Origin: Ophiocordyceps camponoti-saundersi (nom. inval.)
Lineage: Eukaryota; Ascomycota; Sordariomycetes; Hypocreales; Ophiocordycipitaceae
Direction: 5' to 3'
Assembly (NCBI GenBank): GCA_003339415.1
Contig: PDHQ01000045.1
Location: 145,462 to 209,461, forward strand
DNA: 64,000 nt
A model generated the notes under the pieces. That model ran no database searches. It was given only the letters and a program-made list of their open reading frames with translations, and was not told the origin of the DNA. The position numbers were made by a program, and so were the translations under genes. Below, in pieces: positions 59,136 through 64,000 of the stretch; the first letter of the stretch is position 1; each line of letters begins with the position of its first letter.

Positions 59136-59519
59136 TCAAGCCGCACTAGCAGCAACAAGCAAAGCGCCCAAACAAGCACCATGACAAGCCAAATGCAAGC
59201 CAGGATGAGCAAACAGCCTCTTCCTTCTTCCCATCCGATTCTTCAGCCGGCAAACCGCTCTTAGGCAAGGTCCGAGATGATACAAGGCCAAAGCAGCAGC
59301 CACGCGTCGACGCAAGACGCCGCCCTCATCCTCCCCGGCACAGAACAGCACCGCGACCGTGACGAGATTGGTGACGAGGAGCAAGAGGCCGTACTGTCGG
59401 ATTACGCTGTGGGCGTGCGGTTGCGGTCGTGTAAGTGTCGACGACGGCGCCGCTATGAAGCCGATGGCTGCTGGTGTTTCGATGAGGAGGTGGAGGTAGA
59501 AGCCGAGACGACCGGTCAT
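59136..59519 (-). CDS. Small multi-pass membrane protein, 127 aa
   Basis: Open frame from ATG 59519 to stop 59136, convergent with the PKS. Four hydrophobic segments (FYLHLLIETPAAIGFIAAP, YGLLLLVTNLVTVAVLFCA, VAAALALYHLGPCLRAV, LHLACHGACLGALLVAASAA) separated by charged loops, the first starting just after MTGRLG. HLLIETPAAIGF, HSVIRQYGLLLL and ALYHLGPCLRA look like conserved motifs of a small fungal membrane-protein family that I recall but cannot name or assign a function. The next plus-strand sequence shows no competing gene. It may belong to the cluster or only adjoin it. Confidence 0.6.
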   Translation of the reverse strand: MTGRLGFYLHLLIETPAAIGFIAAPSSTLTRPQPHAHSVIRQYGLLLLVTNLVTVAVLFCAGEDEGGVLRRRVAAALALYHLGPCLRAVCRLKNRMGRRKRLFAHPGLHLACHGACLGALLVAASAA

Positions 59520-60600
59520 GAGTTCTTTTCTTCTGTCTCATTCGTAGTTGGTAGATATTGTTGAAGAAAGACTTCTTCCTTGCGCTTGGTGATGGTACTG
59601 CGAGTTGAGGATATTATCTCTTTGCTGCTTGCATCTCATGTTATCTGATACTGAGAGGCACTTCAGCGTCGTTGACGTTGATTGGGTGATCCATCCACAC
59701 CTAAGATCCTGAAGGATTTTGACAGCTGCAGGGTTGGGGTTACAATGATTACCTAAGCTCGGCAGCTGGTTGGATTCATCTTCTTCCTTTCATTTTCGTA
59801 ACTTCATTGTGGAAAAAAAAAAGCCAAAACAAGCATGATACAGCAGCCGGTGTTCGCTGGTCGTCATCGCCACCTTGATGGCATCATCACGATATCATCA
59901 AGGGAGGAACGGGAGGACAGTAGCCATGAGTCTGCTCAGCTACGAAGAGGAGATGAAAAGAGCTGATGGATGAGCAACGAGATGAAGGATTCCCATCCAG
60001 CAACTGGCCATCGCCCTGCTCAAAAGCACAGAAGCATCACTTGCAGGGGAACTTACCTGCTGACCTACCAAGGTAAGTTCCCGATTCTGATTCTTCTTTA
60101 CCTCAACCCCCTACTTATTCACGGTATTGACTGCCACGCAGATCATCTTCACACCTAGCAGGTACAGATCTCACCTCTGGGACCACCACAGCCCAATGCT
60201 TCGAGGCAACAATGCCTGGGAGACCGATGATGGGATGCTGCTGCAACTTCCCAGTCACCAAAGACTGAGGGAAGCAGCAGACCTGAAGCCTTGGAGCCGT
60301 ACAAATATCTCCCACTGTCCCCTGGCTTGATTGTTTCCCCTGACCGACCCAGAGAGCCAGGAGAAAAAGATCGAGTTATCCGGCAACGGACTCGTGATAT
60401 CGCAAGGTCACAACAAAGCAACGCGTTTACCGGATTTCCCTACCTTTTCCCTACCTTCTCGCCACACCCTTCACCCTTCCTTGCCTCTCATCCTCACCTC
60501 TCATCACCTCTCATCTCCCCGTCTTTCGACTCTTTCTGTTCCCATCTCTCGCTTATAACCATCGCATACATCACTACCCTGTACTCTTTTCTTTTTTCCT
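59520..60600. other. Intergenic with hairpin and possible leader of a multi-intron locus
   Basis: No gene that I can support. A 12-bp perfect inverted repeat lies at 60047-60082 (see separate entry). A good intron-like segment runs from GTAAGTTCCC (60073) to CCACGCAG (60141), and a pyrimidine-rich stretch at 60430-60610 resembles a fungal 5' leader. Confidence 0.4.
60047..60082. repeat. Perfect 12-bp inverted repeat with 12-nt loop
   Basis: GGGAACTTACCT (60047-60058) and AGGTAAGTTCCC (60071-60082) are exact reverse complements around GCTGACCTACCA. The right arm contains a consensus GTAAGT splice donor. Confidence 0.9.
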
Positions 60601-60609
60601 TTTCTTTCA

Positions 60610-61871
60610 TGCCGTTTACCATCGATCCTCCCAGTTCCGACACGCATCGTTCAAGGGATCGCATCTACCGGAACCCCCCCCCCCCCTCTCTTCTCCTGGA
60701 TCTCCCACACGACTGGGGCATTGTCCATCCAGCGAATCTGCAGACACCTTTTCAAAAAAATCTATTCATTGGCTTTTCTACTTTGATTCAGATCTCCAAT
60801 CGTTCCCTGGTTTGATTGGTTTCCCCAGAGTCGAGTGTACCCTCGCGAAATTTTCTCGCGCCAAGGCAAACCCGACGTATGTAAGTGATTTCTCCACGAG
60901 CACGGGCTTTCAGTGTTTAACCGTTACAATAGATCTGCGGTTCTTAACCTGTTGTCTGACTTCATCCAGAGATGACTACGCCAAGAAAGAATCGGCGTCA
61001 GCAATCACAAGCACAGTCCGGGCTTCCTGCTTTCGACAGTCATATCACGGGGCAGATCTTCGACTTTTTCCAAGGGGTCGAATTCCACTCCGATCACCCC
61101 GACCTATCCAAATTTCGACTCGGTGTTTTCGATGTCCATTTCGAAGCTCGAGCCTGGAGAACAATCACAACTCCGGGACTGAAGCAAATATAATGTGACT
61201 CGTGAGTGATTCTTTCATGAGGCGAGAGTTTCTACATTTTAACAACCAGATCAAGGTTTAGTTAACTTATTTCCATCTGTTCGAGAGCCGGCAATGCTCA
61301 TACTTGCGACGACCAAAGCGCAGCCGATGAAGGGGATTCTCTTCCCGGAGCCTCTTCCTCCGGTCTTTCCTCTCTCCGCGAAGACAAACGCGTACAAAGA
61401 CAATGTGAGTGACTGATTCACGAGCCCGGACTTGCTTTGTTTGACAGTCATTCCAGGGTCGTCTGGTTCGGTTCATTCTCCTTGCGGTGGATGTACGCGT
61501 CTCCCACACCGCAGAAAACGGCGAACCATCTAACGCCTCAATCGATCAGGGAGTCATGGAATAAGACAGGAGAGACTAGCGGTCCGCCTCCGCCTCATTC
61601 TCCCCCCCCCCCCCCCCTCCTCACGATCACCCCAAATGTGAGTGATTGATTCACAAGGGGCCCGGAATCCCTGCATCTGCCCTGCCGGGCCGTACGTCGG
61701 CCGGTTGGCGAGCCAGGACGCGCCGATAAAAGCTTGCTAGGAGCAGGACTCGGTGAGGGCGTGGTCCTGTTACGACTGCGGCAAAACGGGTACCAAGTTT
61801 GGTATGTCTCCCCCTCCTGCTGTTCTTGTCTGTGTTGACTTTGTGCTCATGTGGAATTGCAGGTGGCTGAG
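60610..61871 (+). other. Unresolved multi-intron locus with repeated intron-like segments
   Basis: Several strong splice signals lie in series on the plus strand: donors at 60881, 61202, 61405, 61638 and 61802, with acceptors near 60932 or 60969, 61249 or 61261, 61447 or 61456, 61740 and 61862. The first four donors share the start GTRAGTGAYT. Segments between them stay open in one or more frames, but no single frame crosses all junctions: stops fall just before the second and fourth donors. ATG 60972 (MTTPRKNRRQQSQAQ) and ATG 60610 are candidate starts. The last segment encodes DSVRAWSCYDCGKTGTKFGG and then a stop, a C-x2-C zinc-ribbon-like end. It may be a gene, a spliced non-coding RNA or a decayed gene. 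Confidence 0.35.
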
Positions 61872-63700
61872 GCTGGAGTGGCTGCCGCCTAGACCCTGGC
61901 GACGTTGATGGTGGGCCATTGGACCTTGCCGGGTTCGCTCCGTGAACGCCGCAACCATGACTGTCGTCACAATACTGGTGACAGCCTCGACGGTCGCCGC
62001 GCACGCCATCCGGCTCTTCTGCGTCGCCTGCCACGCCCTGGCTCGCCCCGGCTCATGCGACCGACTGGCCCTGGTCATTGGTGGCAGGCCCACCATAGGA
62101 CTAGTTTAGTTATTCACGACTTGACAGGGGTCATCTCTTTGGTTCTGGAAACCTTCTTCCATCATCGTCAGTCAATCGCTTTGACCCCTTGCTCATTGCT
62201 CTTGTTCGGGGTGACGACAGAAGTCATCCTTGACAGTCAGGTTTATTAGGGGTTATCACATGACCGTCACTCACGTGATCCAGTCTGTGCCCCCTTTTTC
62301 TCAGCCTAGCTTCTAGCTCTTTCTTCTTCATCCATCAGATACGCACACTTCGTCGTTCTCTTGCCACGATGGTGATAGCCCACGTGCCGTGAGCTATTAT
62401 AAGGCTTGTCGGTCATCATCTCTGTCATCAACGAAGACTTGGCTGATAAACTGTTGATAGATTTGCGGTCATTTAGCTGTTCTGTTCTTCATTGTGTCTG
62501 GGACTTGGATTCTTCACAAGGCAGTGAACTGGATGGACAAGATGCCATGGTTTTCTATGGCTTCTCAGCAATTCGTCAGGCCGAGTCAGAGGTAGATTGG
62601 CTCTGTGGTGAATGACGGTCATGTACCTAGGTTCGTTCGGACCTGACAGGCTCGAACGCGGTAGTATGTAGCAACCTGCTTCCCTCCTTGTTCGAATCCT
62701 GATGAGCACTTCTCTGCTGCGGCTAAAGACTTGGCGCAATTTACGGATATGTGTACAGACGCAGGCTGCGAGAACGGTGTGTTTTAGTACGGCTTTACAG
62801 TAAGCGGACGTATTCTCAGTCTGCGGCGTCTACGGCGTCTACCTATCTACCTAGTTGACTACTAGATGTGGTCCCAGGCTTTACTTCAAACCCGGCCTTG
62901 ATACTTCCAGAGGGAAGCAAAGCAGAGGCTACGATCTGTAATGTTAGGTCGTCACTGTGTCGGGAACCTGATCAGTCGGATCCTCGTTGCGCATTCCACC
63001 TCGAAGCTCTTCACTCCATCAAGTGAAAGCAATACCCAGCAGCCGGTGCTCGCTTGTTGTCATCGCCTCCCCAATTGCCACTGATACTGCCCATTGCAGG
63101 CTTGACCACCATCCTGAGGAGAGCGGATGGGAATGGGGACTGCTCAGTAGCGGTGAGCCAGTAGTATGTATAGCAACCGATCATGTATTCATAAGAAGAT
63201 GAGATAAGGGGGATGAGGGAGGAGGTGTCGTGCTTCCGCCTCGAGATAAACGTCGAGGGAAAGAATCAATTAACTCTGGCGTCATTGACGGGCCTCGACC
63301 TCGCCAAATGGCACATACGGCACGCGACATTCAAGAGACCTACTAACTACCATTAGGTACGAAAGTCAAGTCTTGAGTTTGACGCCTTTCCAGGTACCAT
63401 CCAGGTACCTAGGCAGCAGGTTATAAACACCTAGATCTTTCCTCTTCAGTGCCGAGAAGAAGGCTATCACGGCAGGGACGCATCTCACGTCCCCCGCGTA
63501 ACACTGGTCTGGGCCCATCACATCCCCCCCTTCCTGCCTCTCTCCTCAACGACTTCCTGCTACGGAGCGCTGTCCAAGGCGGAGGCGAAGCGAGTGGCGA
63601 GATGCCATGGCTACGTACTGTCCAAAGACTAACGGAAGCTGCTGATTGTGAGGCTGAGAGCTACATGTATTTATATCCGCCATTGTTCCATCAACGTGAA
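61872..63700. other. Intergenic right part
   Basis: No supported gene. Holds TCACATGACCGTCACTCACGTGATC near 62257-62281 (two CAYRTG boxes), a diverged direct repeat of 59841 at 63037-63067, and a short GTAGTATGTAGCAACC repeat at about 62661 and 63162. Confidence 0.45.
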
Positions 63701-63714
63701 AGTTTCTTTCCAGT

Positions 63715-63872
63715 CTCACGTCCCGTCTCTCTCTCTCCCTCTCTCTATCTCTCTATCTGTCTCTGTCTCTCTGCCTCACTCTGCCTCTGCCTCTGCCGAT
63801 CTCTCTCTCTCTCTCTGTCTGTCTGTCTGTCTGCTATCTCTGTCTCTCTGTCTCGCTGTCTCTGTCTCTGTC

Positions 63873-63936
<64 letters not shown>

Positions 63937-63985
63937 CCTCTCCCCCCCCCCCCCCCTCTCCCTCTCTCTCTCTCCTTCTCCCTCT
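63715..63985 (+). repeat. CT-rich microsatellite tract
   Basis: About 270 bp of (CT)n with CTGT and CTAT interruptions, a pure CT run at about 63885-63934 and a C-run near 63943. Probably the promoter or leader of a gene right of the window, but nothing proves that. Confidence 0.9.
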
Positions 63986-64000
63986 GTCTCCTTTGATCTC

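Noticed and set aside
60291..60815. 174-aa plus-strand ORF
   Set aside because: Mostly Pro/Ser/Phe low complexity across a pyrimidine-rich leader; no domain or splice support for the whole frame.
62680..62705. TTGTTCGAATCCTGA resembling a tRNA T-arm
   Set aside because: No D-arm, anticodon arm or acceptor stem upstream in either reading.

Overview
The window is nuclear DNA of a filamentous ascomycete (Pezizomycotina, probably Sordariomycetes). Genes are GC-rich and compact, with 50-100 nt introns (GT..AG, CTNAC-type branch sites). Transposons are mutated in the manner of repeat-induced point mutation (RIP), and intergenic DNA is full of (ATGT)n/(CT)n microsatellites. I cannot name the species.

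Layout. 1-892 (-): start of a CAD/URA2-type pyrimidine carbamoyl-phosphate synthase, cut by the window edge. 1848-16415: a nested transposon block. A 9.25 kb Ty3/gypsy element (1909-11157, 411-bp LTRs) sits inside the 5' LTR of a Ty1/copia element (1853-16410, 163-bp LTRs), and both target-site duplications can be read. 16980-25560: conserved genes, namely an SSXT-domain glutamine-rich protein (-), histidinol-phosphate aminotransferase (+) and a GH76 alpha-1,6-mannanase-like cell-wall enzyme (-). 25564-31463: a second RIP-damaged copia element with 142-bp LTRs and a perfect target duplication. 32283-40188: a small GPI-type secreted protein (-), a three-LysM secreted protein (+) and a Cys-containing orphan (-), with a gene-poor stretch of about 4.3 kb.

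41772-59519 looks like a secondary-metabolite cluster: an FAD-linked (BBE-type) oxidase (-), a UbiA-superfamily prenyltransferase/terpene cyclase-like protein (+), a multi-pass membrane protein of unknown function (-), a cytochrome P450 (+), a highly reducing polyketide synthase (KS-AT-DH-MT-ER-KR-ACP, +) and a small membrane protein (-). A highly reducing PKS, a UbiA protein and a P450 together suggest a polyketide-terpenoid hybrid, reminiscent of the fumagillin-type gene set; the product is unknown. The reconstructed PKS has one in-frame TAA near the N-terminus of its KS domain, so the locus is either a recent pseudogene or carries a sequencing error.

60-62.2 kb holds an unresolved multi-intron locus in which several intron-like segments begin with nearly the same sequence. 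The window ends in a long CT-rich microsatellite. Gene models were spliced by hand; uncertain junctions are stated.
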